Counted from the stretch's first letter, positions 18,259 to 27,500 are shown. The stretch is 53,951 bases of DNA from Bacteroidota bacterium (GCA_016183805.1 JACPDX010000099.1:1-53951); one strand, 5' to 3'. Made by a program: numbers and translations. The notes: generated by a model not told the origin, from the sequence alone.

Positions 18259-19434
18259 ATGGACGCATATATAGTAGCAGGTTACAGAACAGCAGTAGGT
18301 AAAGCACCACGAGGCTTGTTTAAATTTACAAGACCAGATGATTTAAGTGCAGCTGTCATCAAAAGATTAATAGAGGATTTTCCTCAGTTAGATAAAGAAC
18401 GTATTAATGATGTTATTGTTGGGTGTGCCACACCTGAAGCAGAGCAGGGTTTAAACATTGGCAGAATGATATCGATGATGGGGTTGGATTCTGTTAAGGT
18501 TCCGGGAATGACCGTAAATCGTTATTGTTCTTCAGGTATTCAAACCATAGCCATTGCTTCAGCACAAATTAATGCAGGAATGGCCGATTGTATTATTGCC
18601 GGGGGTGTAGAAACCATGAGCCCTATTCCTTTTGGAGGTTGGAGAATTGTTCCAAACGCAAAATTGGCTAAGACCAATCCTGATTATTATTGGGGCATGG
18701 GTTTGACTGCCGAAGCTGTTGCAAAGGATTATAAAATTTCGAGAGAAGATCAGGATGCTTTTGCTTTTGAATCGCACAACAGAGCATTAAATGCCATTGA
18801 TAAAGGGTTTTTCAAAGATGATATTGTTCCGATTGATGTAGAAGAAATATTTGTTGGAGAAGACAATAAAAGACATTCAAAAAAATTCATTGTTGATACG
18901 GATGAAGGGCCGAGAAAAGGAACAACTGTTGAAGCGTTATCTAAATTAAAACCAGTTTTCGCTTCTGGCGGTAGTGTTACTGCAGGTAATTCTTCTCAAA
19001 CTTCTGATGGAGCTGCATTTGTTATGGTGATGTCAGAACGAATGGTAAAGGAATTAAACATTAAACCTATTGCACGATTAGTTTCTTACCAAGTGGTTGG
19101 TATTGAACCAAGAGTGATGGGAGTTGGGCCGTTAGAAGCAATTCCGGCAGTACTAAAACACGCAGGTTTAAAACAAAATGATATTGATTTGTTTGAGTTG
19201 AACGAAGCATTTGCTTCGCAATCGTTGGCCGTAGTAAGAGGTTTAGGGTTAGATACCAACAAAGTAAATGTAAATGGCGGAGCTATAGCTTTGGGGCATC
19301 CTTTGGCTTGTACAGGGGCAAAATTATCTGTCCAGATTTTTAATGAATTGAAAAGAAGAAAACAGAAATATGGTATGGTAACCATGTGTGTTGGTACCGG
19401 ACAAGGTGCAGCAGGAATTTATGAGATGCTTTGA
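18259..19434 (+). CDS. fadA: acetyl-CoA C-acyltransferase (3-ketoacyl-CoA thiolase)
   Basis: 391 residues from ATG 18259 (MDAYIVAGYRTAVGK). Nucleophile C90 lies in VNRYCSSGIQT, H347 in NGGAIALGHPLACTGAK and C377 in MCVGTGQGAAGIYE, the complete thiolase triad. It cleaves 3-ketoacyl-CoA in the last step of beta-oxidation. It lies downstream of fadN, separated by 138 bases holding two palindromic repeats, and is probably in the same operon. Confidence 0.95.
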   Translation: MDAYIVAGYRTAVGKAPRGLFKFTRPDDLSAAVIKRLIEDFPQLDKERINDVIVGCATPEAEQGLNIGRMISMMGLDSVKVPGMTVNRYCSSGIQTIAIASAQINAGMADCIIAGGVETMSPIPFGGWRIVPNAKLAKTNPDYYWGMGLTAEAVAKDYKISREDQDAFAFESHNRALNAIDKGFFKDDIVPIDVEEIFVGEDNKRHSKKFIVDTDEGPRKGTTVEALSKLKPVFASGGSVTAGNSSQTSDGAAFVMVMSERMVKELNIKPIARLVSYQVVGIEPRVMGVGPLEAIPAVLKHAGLKQNDIDLFELNEAFASQSLAVVRGLGLDTNKVNVNGGAIALGHPLACTGAKLSVQIFNELKRRKQKYGMVTMCVGTGQGAAGIYEML

Positions 19435-19460
19435 TAATGTGAAAATGTAACAATTTGAAA

Positions 19461-19910
19461 ATGAAAATGCTTGAAGTTGGGATTATTTCTGCAAAAGAAA
19501 CTTATCCTCTTCGCTTAAAGGTTTTGTGGCAACATAAAAATAGTTTAAATGAATGTGGAATTGATGTAGATGATTTATCAGGTACATTTCATGTTGGAGC
19601 ATTTAAAAATGGCGAGTTGGTTTCGATAGGTACGTTTTTGATTCAGAAAAATGAAAAATTTAAAGAAAAAATACAATATCGATTACGGGCAATGGCAACT
19701 TCACCAGTAGTAAGAGGTGAAAATTTTGGGAAAAAAGTAATTGATTTTGCTTTAGTCGAATTGAAAAAAAGAAAAGTAGAATTGTTGTGGTGCGATGCAA
19801 GAGAAGTTGCCTTGGGGTTTTACGAAAAAATAGGATTTAAAACACTAGGCGATTTTTATGATGTTCCTATTATTGGAAGACACAAATTGATGTATAAAAA
19901 AATAAATTAA
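19461..19910 (+). CDS. GNAT family N-acetyltransferase
   Basis: 149 residues from ATG 19461 (MKMLEVG); a start at 19467 is equally possible. The acetyl-CoA-binding region is RLRAMATSPVVRGENFGKKVIDFAL (about 71-95), and the C-terminal WCDAREVALGFYEKIGFKTLG stretch is typical of GNAT folds. The substrate is unknown. It is inserted between fadA and fadE, where fadNAE operons normally have no gene, and may be an opportunistic passenger. Confidence 0.85.
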   Translation: MKMLEVGIISAKETYPLRLKVLWQHKNSLNECGIDVDDLSGTFHVGAFKNGELVSIGTFLIQKNEKFKEKIQYRLRAMATSPVVRGENFGKKVIDFALVELKKRKVELLWCDAREVALGFYEKIGFKTLGDFYDVPIIGRHKLMYKKIN

Positions 19911-19918
19911 TTCAAAGT

Positions 19919-19967
19919 TTGAAGTTCGATGTTTGAAGTTAAAATTAATTCAAACATCGAACTTCAA
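19919..19967. terminator. long perfect hairpin (19-bp stem, 11-nt loop) before fadE
   Basis: TTGAAGTTCGATGTTTGAA (19919-19937) pairs perfectly with 19949-19967. There is no U-tract on the plus strand, so termination is doubtful. It may be a processing or stabilising structure or a repetitive element. It lies between the GNAT stop and the fadE start. Confidence 0.5.
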
Positions 19968-19984
19968 GCCTCAAACCTTAAATT

Positions 19985-21778
19985 ATGATAAAAATGGAAA
20001 CCAACAAAACAATCAAAGGCGGAGAGTTTTTAATTAAAGAAACAGATCCAAGAAATGTGTTTATCCCAGAGGATTTTGATGAAGAGCAACGAATGATTGC
20101 TGACACTTGTTCGGATTTTATTAAACAAGAAATACTACCTAATTTAGAAAGAATTGAAAAACAAGAAGAAGGGTTATCTAAATCTTTAATGGAAAAAGCA
20201 GGCGAATTAGGAATTCTTGGGGTTTCTGTTCCTGAAGAATACATGGGTTTTGGTAAAAACTTTGTAACTAGTATGCTTACTGCCGAAATTATTGGTGGAG
20301 CACATTCATTCGCTGTTTCAATTTCTGCTCATACAGGAATTGGTACTTTACCAATTTTGTATTATGGTACTCCTGAACAACGTCAAAAATACATTCCAAA
20401 TCTAGCCACAGGCGTTTGGAAAGCAGCATATTGTTTAACTGAGCCAAATTCTGGTTCTGATGCAAACTCCGGTAAAACCAAAGCAGTTTTATCCCCTGAT
20501 GGGAAACATTATTTGGTAACTGGTCAAAAAATGTGGATTACTAATGCTGGTTTTGCTGACATTTTTACTGTTTTTGCTAAAATAGATGACGATGAAAATT
20601 TATCAGCTTTTATTATTGAAAAAACATTTGGCGGAATTACCTTGAATCCTGAAGAAAAAAAATTAGGAATCAAAGGTTCTTCAACTCGTCAAGTATTTTT
20701 TAACGATTGTAAAGTTCCGGTTGAAAATTTGCTTGGCGAAAGACAAGGAGGTTTTAAAATTGCATTAAATATTTTAAACATTGGTAGAATAAAATTGGCT
20801 GGTTCAGCCATTGGAGGTTGTAAAAAAATAATTGACAAGTCGGTTGAATACGCCAATGAAAGAAATCAATTTGGTCGTCCAATTTCTAAATACGGAGCCA
20901 TCCAATTTAAATTGGCTGAACAAGCACTAAAAGTTTATGCTTCTGAATCTGCAATCTATCGTTGTAGTCAAAACATTGATGATGCCATCCAAGATTTAAT
21001 GAATAATGGAGTGGATAAACAAAAAGCAACATTAGACGGGATAAGCCAGTTTGCGGCAGAAGCTGCTATATTAAAAGTACACGGTTCCGAAGTGTTGGAT
21101 TATATAGTTGATGAAGGGGTTCAAATTTATGGTGGAATGGGTTATTCTGCCGAAGCACCTATGGAAGCTGCTTATCGTGATGCCCGTATCAACCGGATTT
21201 TTGAAGGAACCAACGAAATTAACCGAATGTTAATTGTTGATATGCTTTTAAAGAGAGCCATGAAAGGTGAATTAGACTTAATGGGGCCAGCTCAACAAGT
21301 TGCTAAAGAATTGATGAGTATTCCAGATTTTGGTGCAGGTAGCGATGATATTTTTGAACAAGCACACGAACAAGTGAAAAAGTTTAAAAAGGCTATATTA
21401 ATGGTTGCAGGAAGTGCTGCTCAAAAATTGATGATGCAATTGGCAAAAGAACAAGAAATATTAATGAATATTTCGGACATGATTATTGAAACTTACGTTG
21501 CAGAATCAGTATTATTAAGAGTTGAAAAATTAGCTTTAACCAAAGATAAAGCTGCATTACAACAACAAATAGACATGATGAATGTTTACATATATGATGC
21601 GGCTGACATTATCAATAAAGCTGGAAAAGATGCCTTAAACTCTTTTGTTGAAGGAGATGAGTTGAGAATGATGCAAATGGGATTGAAACGGTTTACCAAA
21701 CAAGCTAATTTGAATGTAAAAGATGCAAGAAGAAGAATAGCTAATAAATTAATTACAGAAAATAAATATTGTTATTAA
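19985..21778 (+). CDS. fadE: acyl-CoA dehydrogenase (FadE type)
   Basis: 597 residues, the long VLCAD/Bacillus FadE form (594 in B. subtilis). The N-terminus GGEFLIKETDPRNVFIPEDFD is characteristic of this subfamily. The FAD-binding region includes CLTEPNSGSDA and WITNAGFADIFTVFAK. The catalytic Glu is in RIFEGTNEINR after YGGMGYSAEAPMEAAYRDAR. About 170 extra C-terminal residues form the VLCAD-like tail. It performs the first step of beta-oxidation. An alternative start at 19994 would lose only three residues. Confidence 0.95.
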   Translation: MIKMETNKTIKGGEFLIKETDPRNVFIPEDFDEEQRMIADTCSDFIKQEILPNLERIEKQEEGLSKSLMEKAGELGILGVSVPEEYMGFGKNFVTSMLTAEIIGGAHSFAVSISAHTGIGTLPILYYGTPEQRQKYIPNLATGVWKAAYCLTEPNSGSDANSGKTKAVLSPDGKHYLVTGQKMWITNAGFADIFTVFAKIDDDENLSAFIIEKTFGGITLNPEEKKLGIKGSSTRQVFFNDCKVPVENLLGERQGGFKIALNILNIGRIKLAGSAIGGCKKIIDKSVEYANERNQFGRPISKYGAIQFKLAEQALKVYASESAIYRCSQNIDDAIQDLMNNGVDKQKATLDGISQFAAEAAILKVHGSEVLDYIVDEGVQIYGGMGYSAEAPMEAAYRDARINRIFEGTNEINRMLIVDMLLKRAMKGELDLMGPAQQVAKELMSIPDFGAGSDDIFEQAHEQVKKFKKAILMVAGSAAQKLMMQLAKEQEILMNISDMIIETYVAESVLLRVEKLALTKDKAALQQQIDMMNVYIYDAADIINKAGKDALNSFVEGDELRMMQMGLKRFTKQANLNVKDARRRIANKLITENKYCY

Positions 21779-21783
21779 TTTCG
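21776..21783 (+). promoter_or_regulatory. -7-like element TAATTTCG
   Basis: Seven of eight matches to TAnnTTTG (C for T). It overlaps the fadE stop and lies 15 bases before the GTG start at 21798. The same octamer lies upstream of ileS. Confidence 0.35.
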
Positions 21784-21797
21784 CACAAAAATATAGT

Positions 21798-22178
21798 GTG
21801 CAAAAATTAGTAATAAAAAATACCTTAAAAAGCCCCAGCATTGATTTTAATCCTGAAACAGGAATATTTGAAATGTCTGGGGTTTCTTTGATAGAAAATA
21901 CCTTAGATTTTTATCGCCCAATTTTAAAATGGTTGGAAGAATACCTCAAAACACCTTGTCAAAGTACTACATTTGTTTTTAAACTGAAATATTCCAATAC
22001 CAGTTCATTACAATTTATTTACGATATCATTAATCTTATTTATTTGGAACATAACAAAAAAACTGTTCTATCTATTATCTGGTATTATATATCTGACGAT
22101 ATCGACATGAAAGAAGTTGGTGAGGATTATCAAGATTCTTTCGACATCAATTTTACCTTTAATCAGATTGAGGTTTAA
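21798..22178 (+). CDS. SiaC-family (DUF1987) regulatory phosphoprotein
   Basis: 126 residues with a GTG start; no in-frame ATG fits the conserved N-terminus. Family motifs are SPSIDFNPETGIFEMSGVSLIENTLDFYRPILKWLEEYL and the NTSS motif (YSNTSSLQFIYDI) that contains the phosphorylated Thr/Ser in SiaC-type proteins. In Pseudomonas, SiaC is controlled by kinase SiaB and phosphatase SiaA and activates the cyclase SiaD. None of these partners is adjacent here, so its switch proteins and target must be encoded elsewhere. Confidence 0.8.
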   Translation: MQKLVIKNTLKSPSIDFNPETGIFEMSGVSLIENTLDFYRPILKWLEEYLKTPCQSTTFVFKLKYSNTSSLQFIYDIINLIYLEHNKKTVLSIIWYYISDDIDMKEVGEDYQDSFDINFTFNQIEV

Positions 22179-22215
22179 ATAAATTTTTTTCATTAGATTT
22201 GAAAAAAAATAACGT

Positions 22216-22860
22216 ATGAAAAATATTTTTTACAAATCGATTTTATTAGTAATTATCTCCCTTTCATCAACTCATTTATTTTCTCAAGCCTTCGAAAAAG
22301 GAAACATTAACTTTGATTTAGGTTTGGGTTTTGGTGCTTATGGAACAAAAGTAACTTATAAGGATACCAAGAATAATTTTGAAGTATCTAAAACTGATGG
22401 TGCAGCGAGTACTATTATTCCTTTGTCATTTGAATATGGTCTCTCAAATAAAATTGGTTTAGGGTTGCAAATTGGTTCGTCAAATTATTTTATCGAGAAC
22501 AAAGATTCTAACGATGTTACCGAGAGTGTTAAAAGTATCGACTTTGCATTAAGGGTTAATTTTCACTTATTACAAGCAGAAAGAAATGATTTGTTTATTG
22601 CTTTGGCCTTGGGTGGTTCTTCTGTAAATTGGACGTTTAAAAATACAACGGAAACTTATTCTGGTTCTGGAGCTTATTTCGGTTTAAGTTTGGTAGATAG
22701 AATATTTTTTGGAGAGCATGTTGGTATCATGTTTAATTTAGGATACACAGGTTATAATTATAACAATATGAAAACATCTAGTGGTAATCCAATTTTAGAT
22801 AATCTAACTTGGAGCGTAAAGGGAGTTAACTTTGGTACGGGTCTAGCAGTTAAATTTTAA
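22216..22860 (+). CDS. outer-membrane beta-barrel protein
   Basis: 214 residues. The signal peptide ends near LSSTHLFSQA. The mature part has alternating hydrophobic/polar strands rich in Gly and aromatics (FDLGLGFGAYG, GLGLQIGSSN, GIMFNLGYTG) and ends in a strand with C-terminal Phe (TGLAVKF), as outer-membrane barrels do. No specific family is recognised. Its 3' end is one base from that of the convergent M16 gene. Confidence 0.8.
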   Translation: MKNIFYKSILLVIISLSSTHLFSQAFEKGNINFDLGLGFGAYGTKVTYKDTKNNFEVSKTDGAASTIIPLSFEYGLSNKIGLGLQIGSSNYFIENKDSNDVTESVKSIDFALRVNFHLLQAERNDLFIALALGGSSVNWTFKNTTETYSGSGAYFGLSLVDRIFFGEHVGIMFNLGYTGYNYNNMKTSSGNPILDNLTWSVKGVNFGTGLAVKF

Positions 22861-22861
22861 T

Positions 22862-24142
22862 TTATAGTGTCCCAACAACCGTTTCTTTTAAATTAATTAA
22901 GTATTTGTTGGCTAAATCCTTTAGCTCTTCTGCTGTTATCGATTTAATTTTTTGAATGTATCGATTATAAAAATCATAATCTAAACCATAGAAATAAACG
23001 TTTTCGAACATTTCAGCTATGTTAAATGGCCCGTCGCACGATTTAAGTAATTTTCCTAAAAGATAGTTTTTTACCAGCGTTAATTCTTCTAAGCTAATTT
23101 TTTCAGTCTTTAATAGTTCTATTTCTTTATAAATTTCAATCAGAGCATCACTGGTAACAGCACTCCCTACTTCTGTTGAAATGAAGAAGAAACCACCTTT
23201 TTGTAATGAAATTATTCCGGAACCAACACCATACGTGTAGCCTTTTTCTTCTCTAATATTTTTCATTAATCGGGAGCCAAAATAGCCACCTAAAATGGTA
23301 TTTAAAATCTGTAATCCGAAGTAATCGGAGTGTAATTTATTAGGAAATTGTTTCCCGATTCGAATAGCCGATTGCAACGAATTTTCTTTTTTAATAAAAA
23401 TTTTTTCGGGCTGTTCGTTTGTTTTATTTTCTAGTGGTATATTGGCGTGTGTTGTTTCTGATGGTACTACATCTCCAAAGAAATGATTGAGTAAATCGAT
23501 ACATTCAGTAGTTACCTTTCCGGCAACAATAATTTCACAATTGCTTAGTCGATAAAAGTTGTGATGAAACTCAATAACATCTTCTCTGGTGATTTTTTCA
23601 AAATCTTTAATTGTAGCATTTGCTCCATAGGGGTTATCTGATCCAAAAATTTGTTGCATTGATTCTTTTCGAGCAACGTATGATACTTTTTCCATAGAAA
23701 CTTTAAACTTCTCCAAAGCATTATTCATGTAGATATTAAATTCATTTTGGTCGAACGCAGGAAGGACGACAACTTCTTTAAAATAATCTAATACACTTTT
23801 TAAATGCATATTTAAAGTGTATAAAGTAATTGTCGCATCGTCAAAATCTACATTGGTTTGAAGATAAGCTCCATATTGATCAATTCCGTCGGCTATCTCG
23901 AAAGCAGAATAATTTTTTGTACCTTCTTTTAACAAATTGTTTGTAGCACTTGCTACCAATGGTTTTGTTTGGTGGTAAGTTCCTGCTTTAAAAATAAAAT
24001 CGATTTTAACAATTTCCTGACTACCGCCGGATAAAACATTTACTTTAACACCATTTGCTAAAAAATGCGTTTCAGGATGAATAAAAGTTAATTCATCAAG
24101 TTCGTTGAATTGAGGTGCTTTTGTTCTGTCTAAAGTTATCAT
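22862..24142 (-). CDS. M16 family peptidase homologue, zinc site lost
   Basis: 426 residues with the two-domain M16B architecture (second-domain motif GSRLMKNIREEKGYTYGVGS). At the position of the HxxEH zinc motif it has ASATNNLLKEGTKNYS, so it cannot bind zinc in the normal way. Paired with the active M16 protein encoded immediately upstream, it is probably the non-catalytic subunit of a heterodimer, as known for bacterial M16B pairs. The subunit arrangement is inferred. Confidence 0.9.
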   Translation of the reverse strand: MITLDRTKAPQFNELDELTFIHPETHFLANGVKVNVLSGGSQEIVKIDFIFKAGTYHQTKPLVASATNNLLKEGTKNYSAFEIADGIDQYGAYLQTNVDFDDATITLYTLNMHLKSVLDYFKEVVVLPAFDQNEFNIYMNNALEKFKVSMEKVSYVARKESMQQIFGSDNPYGANATIKDFEKITREDVIEFHHNFYRLSNCEIIVAGKVTTECIDLLNHFFGDVVPSETTHANIPLENKTNEQPEKIFIKKENSLQSAIRIGKQFPNKLHSDYFGLQILNTILGGYFGSRLMKNIREEKGYTYGVGSGIISLQKGGFFFISTEVGSAVTSDALIEIYKEIELLKTEKISLEELTLVKNYLLGKLLKSCDGPFNIAEMFENVYFYGLDYDFYNRYIQKIKSITAEELKDLANKYLINLKETVVGTL

Positions 24143-24177
24143 GGTTAATTGTTATTTGTTAATCGTTATTTGTTTCC

Positions 24178-25434
24178 CTACTTCGGTCTTCCAACTTCAG
24201 TCTTCATCGCATAAATTAACGTTGAGCAGTTCGATGGAATTAAAATCTGGTTGGCAACGCGATGAATATCTTCCGGAGTAACTTTTGCATAGTTGTCGTT
24301 CTCTAAATTCACATCATTTGCATCACCTAAAAGTTCTGCAATAGCAAGGTTCATGGCTTTGTTTAGCACACTAGTTTCAGCAAATTCATGAGAGGAAATA
24401 ATTTTGTTTTTTACCTTGGTGAGCTCGTTTACGGCTACAAAAGTTTTTTTAATTTCATTAAGTTCTTTTTCAATAGCTTTTTCGGCTTCTTCAAAAGAAA
24501 TATTTTCCTGAAGATTTCCGCTTATAACAAATATGCCTTCGTCAAAACTACCCATTACATAAGCACTAATTTCGCTAAAAAGATTGTTGTTTTTTACCAG
24601 TGCTTGGTATAATCTGGCACTATTTCCGTTCGATAAAATATCGCTTAATAAATCAGTTGCGTAGAAATCATCATCAGTTTTCTTACACATTCTGTAAGCT
24701 TTGTAAATGGCATTTGCAGGAACATCTCGTTCTACCCGTAATCTTCTTTCTTCTGTTTGTTTAGGTTCTGTTGGAAGGTTTCTGAACCACTTTTTACCAG
24801 AAGGAATGTTGCCAAACCATTTTTCAGCTAAAGTTTTTATTTCTTCGGTAGTTACATTTCCGGCAACACAGAGAATAGCATTGCAAGGCAGATAATGTTT
24901 AAAGAAAAAATCTTTTACATCTTGCATTGTTGCATTCTCAATATGAGAAATCTCTTTTCCAATAGTTGCCCATTGATAAGGGTGTTTTTTGTAAACCAAA
25001 GGACGAAGCAACGACCATACATCACCATAAGGTTGATTAAGGCTGGTTTGTTTAAATTCCTCAACCACTACTTGGCGTTGAACTTCAAGGCTTTTCTCAG
25101 TAAAAGCCAAACTCAACATTCGGTCGGAATCCAACCAAAAAGCTGTTTCAAGGTTGTTTTTAGGGATAGTAATGTAATAGTTGGTAATGTCGTTTGAGGT
25201 AAATGCGTTGTTATCTCCACCAACAAACTGCAAAGGTTCATCAAAATTAGGGATGTTTACAGAACCACCAAACATCAGGTGTTCAAACAAATGAGCAAAA
25301 CCTGTTTTAGTTTCATCTTCGTCTCTTGCACCAACATCATACAACAGGTTAAAAGCTACTATTGGTGTTGTTTCATCTTGATGTACAATAACTTTTAAAC
25401 CATTTTCTAGTTCAAATTTTTCAAATTTTATCAT
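24178..25434 (-). CDS. M16 family zinc peptidase, catalytic subunit
   Basis: 418 residues. The inverted zinc motif HLFEH (in TGFAHLFEHLMFGG, about residues 45-58) has its downstream acidic ligand in the VVVEEFKQ stretch. No signal peptide is seen, so it is probably cytoplasmic or periplasm-independent. It degrades peptides, with the adjacent zinc-less homologue as likely partner. It is in a minus-strand operon with the nitronate monooxygenase gene two bases upstream. Confidence 0.93.
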   Translation of the reverse strand: MIKFEKFELENGLKVIVHQDETTPIVAFNLLYDVGARDEDETKTGFAHLFEHLMFGGSVNIPNFDEPLQFVGGDNNAFTSNDITNYYITIPKNNLETAFWLDSDRMLSLAFTEKSLEVQRQVVVEEFKQTSLNQPYGDVWSLLRPLVYKKHPYQWATIGKEISHIENATMQDVKDFFFKHYLPCNAILCVAGNVTTEEIKTLAEKWFGNIPSGKKWFRNLPTEPKQTEERRLRVERDVPANAIYKAYRMCKKTDDDFYATDLLSDILSNGNSARLYQALVKNNNLFSEISAYVMGSFDEGIFVISGNLQENISFEEAEKAIEKELNEIKKTFVAVNELTKVKNKIISSHEFAETSVLNKAMNLAIAELLGDANDVNLENDNYAKVTPEDIHRVANQILIPSNCSTLIYAMKTEVGRPK

Positions 25435-25436
25435 GT

Positions 25437-26390
25437 TTAAAAATTATATTTTACTGAGTTTATTTCTTTAATAGCTTGATAATATTCATTCATTATGTTT
25501 TCAATGATGGTTGAAACCGGTTCAATAGAATCAATTAATCCTGCTACTTGACCTATTTCCAGTTCTCCTTCGTCTAAATCACCTTCAAACATTCCTTTTT
25601 TTGCTCTTCCTCTACCTAAAAGTGCTTGTTGCTCTTCTACCGTAGCACCATTAATAATGGCTTCCTGAATTTTATTAAAAAATTTATTTTTGATTAAACG
25701 AACGGGAGTAATTTCCTTTAATGTAAGCATGGTAGCTCCTTCTTTTGCGTTAACAATTTCATTTTTAAAATTTTGATGTGAAGAAGCTTCTATTGATGCT
25801 GCAAATCTGCTCCCCATTTGAACACCGTCGGCACCTAAAACCATCGCGGCTAACATTCCTTCGCCTGTAGCAATTCCGCCAGCAGCTATAATTGGAATAG
25901 AAATTTCTTTTTTTGCCATTGGAATCAAACAAAAGGTAGTGGTTTCATCCCTGCCGTTATGCCCACCGGCTTCAAACCCCTCTACTACAATTGCATCAAC
26001 ACCTGCGTTTTGTGCTTTTAGGGCAAATTTTACTCCGGGAACCACATGGGCAACTTTAATTCCATTTTCGTGAAAAAAACTGGTGTATGTTTTTGGATTG
26101 CCTGCTGATGTAAAAACAATTTTCACTTCCTCCTCAATAATAATCTGAATAAGTTCATTAATCTGTGGGTATAGCATGGGCAAATTAACTCCAAATGGAT
26201 TATTTGTAGCTTTTTTACATTTTTGAATGTGTTCTCTGAAAACTTCGGGATGCATGGAGCCTGCTCCTATTAAACCAAGTCCACCTGCATTACTAACCGC
26301 AGAAGCAAATTTCCATCCACTATTCCAAATCATCCACCCTTGAACGATTGGATATCTAATATTAAATAGTGAACATATTTTATTTTTCAT
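25437..26390 (-). CDS. nitronate monooxygenase / FabK-like FMN oxidoreductase
   Basis: 317 residues, TIM-barrel FMN enzyme. Motifs are YPIVQGWMIW with NAGGLGLIGAG near the N-terminus, the EGFEAGGHNG segment holding the likely catalytic His, and the phosphate-binding IAAGGIATGEGMLAAMVLGADGVQMGSRF. Oxidation of alkyl nitronates is the family activity; FabK-like enoyl-ACP reductase is the main alternative. It is the first gene of a three-gene operon with the M16 pair. A weak -7-like TATTTTCG lies on the minus strand at 26430-26437. Confidence 0.85.
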   Translation of the reverse strand: MKNKICSLFNIRYPIVQGWMIWNSGWKFASAVSNAGGLGLIGAGSMHPEVFREHIQKCKKATNNPFGVNLPMLYPQINELIQIIIEEEVKIVFTSAGNPKTYTSFFHENGIKVAHVVPGVKFALKAQNAGVDAIVVEGFEAGGHNGRDETTTFCLIPMAKKEISIPIIAAGGIATGEGMLAAMVLGADGVQMGSRFAASIEASSHQNFKNEIVNAKEGATMLTLKEITPVRLIKNKFFNKIQEAIINGATVEEQQALLGRGRAKKGMFEGDLDEGELEIGQVAGLIDSIEPVSTIIENIMNEYYQAIKEINSVKYNF

Positions 26391-26501
26391 AAATTTAAAA
26401 ATGTTTTTTTGTAGCTTTGTTTTTTTTTACGAAAATACAAATTGTATAAATTAAATAAGTAGAAATTTCTGCTTAATGTGTTTAAGTTTGTATAACTTTT
26501 A

Positions 26502-26509
26502 TATATTTG
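26502..26509 (+). promoter_or_regulatory. -7 element TATATTTG
   Basis: Exact TAnnTTTG match 6 bases before ATG 26515. It lies downstream of the in-frame ATG at 26476, which rules that earlier start out if this is the promoter. Confidence 0.6.
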
Positions 26510-26514
26510 CCATA

Positions 26515-27447
26515 ATGCAAAAATTATTATTATCAATTATTACCATTTTCAGCCTCACGTTTTCTGCGTATAGCCAGTATCGTATAGATTATGGCTTCTC
26601 CGTGGGTGCTTCAAACTATTTGGGTGAAATTGGCGGTGGTATTGGAGAGAGGAGAAGTGGTCCTGCAGACATGAAATTAAACTATACCCGTTGGGATTTG
26701 GGTGGGTTTTATCGTTATCGTATTTCAAATATGTTTGGGGTAAAAGGAACGTTGAACTACATTAGATTATCTGGAGATGATGCTCAAACACTTAACCCTG
26801 CTAGAAGGGGTAGAAATTTGAATTTTAAAAATGATATGATTGAAGCGGCAGCTCATTTAGAATTATACTTGTACAAAGTAAACGATGTTGGAGGTACAGG
26901 TCGATATTCTTCTGATTTTAATTTATATGCTTTTGGAGGAGTTGCTGCTTTTTACAGCAATCCACAAGGCGAATTAGATGGTCAATGGTATGCTTTACAG
27001 CCTTTACAAACAGAGGGTGTTAATTATAGTAAATTTAATATAGCAATTCCTGCAGGTATTGGATTTTACTATACTATACAACGAAAATATAGATTGGGAT
27101 TGGAGGCTAGTTGGAGAACTACATTTACTGATTATATCGATGATGTGAGTGATAAATATATTGAACATACAGATCCTTTAACTGCCCAATTAGCTAATAA
27201 GACTAACCAAGAGGTTATTACGCAAATTCATTTAGATAATCCAGATTTGAATAATGGATCTCCACAGGTTACAACATATCAACCGGGTAAGAAAAGAGGT
27301 GACCCAGAACATAATGATAGTTATGCTACAGTTACCGTTAATTTTAGTTGGGCTATAAGAGGAAGAAGTAATTTTTACAAATCTAAAAATAGTTGGGTAC
27401 TTGGTAAAAACAAACGTAAACGAAGAAAATCTAGAGCTAAGTTCTAG
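26515..27447 (+). CDS. DUF6089 family outer-membrane beta-barrel protein
   Basis: 310 residues from ATG 26515. Starting here gives a proper signal peptide (MQKLLLSIITIFSLTFSAYSQ), whereas the ATG at 26476 would add 13 residues and lies upstream of the -7 element. DUF6089 features are the SVGASNYLGEIGGG segment and RWDLGGFYRYRIS, with an extended barrel and a basic C-terminus (KNKRKRRKSRAKF). It is common in Bacteroidota next to envelope genes; its role is unknown. A strong terminator follows. Confidence 0.88.
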   Translation: MQKLLLSIITIFSLTFSAYSQYRIDYGFSVGASNYLGEIGGGIGERRSGPADMKLNYTRWDLGGFYRYRISNMFGVKGTLNYIRLSGDDAQTLNPARRGRNLNFKNDMIEAAAHLELYLYKVNDVGGTGRYSSDFNLYAFGGVAAFYSNPQGELDGQWYALQPLQTEGVNYSKFNIAIPAGIGFYYTIQRKYRLGLEASWRTTFTDYIDDVSDKYIEHTDPLTAQLANKTNQEVITQIHLDNPDLNNGSPQVTTYQPGKKRGDPEHNDSYATVTVNFSWAIRGRSNFYKSKNSWVLGKNKRKRRKSRAKF

Positions 27448-27464
27448 TTCTTAAAATCATAAAT

Positions 27465-27500
27465 AAAAAAGAGCTTGTAAAACTACAGGCTCTTTTTTTT
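27465..27500 (+). terminator. intrinsic terminator after the DUF6089 gene
   Basis: GAGCTTGTA-AAAC-TACAGGCTC is a 9-bp stem with one wobble pair, flanked by an A-run and followed by eight Ts. Confidence 0.9.

Noticed and set aside
26476-26514. Upstream ATG for the DUF6089 gene
   Set aside because: It precedes the -7 element and spoils the signal peptide.
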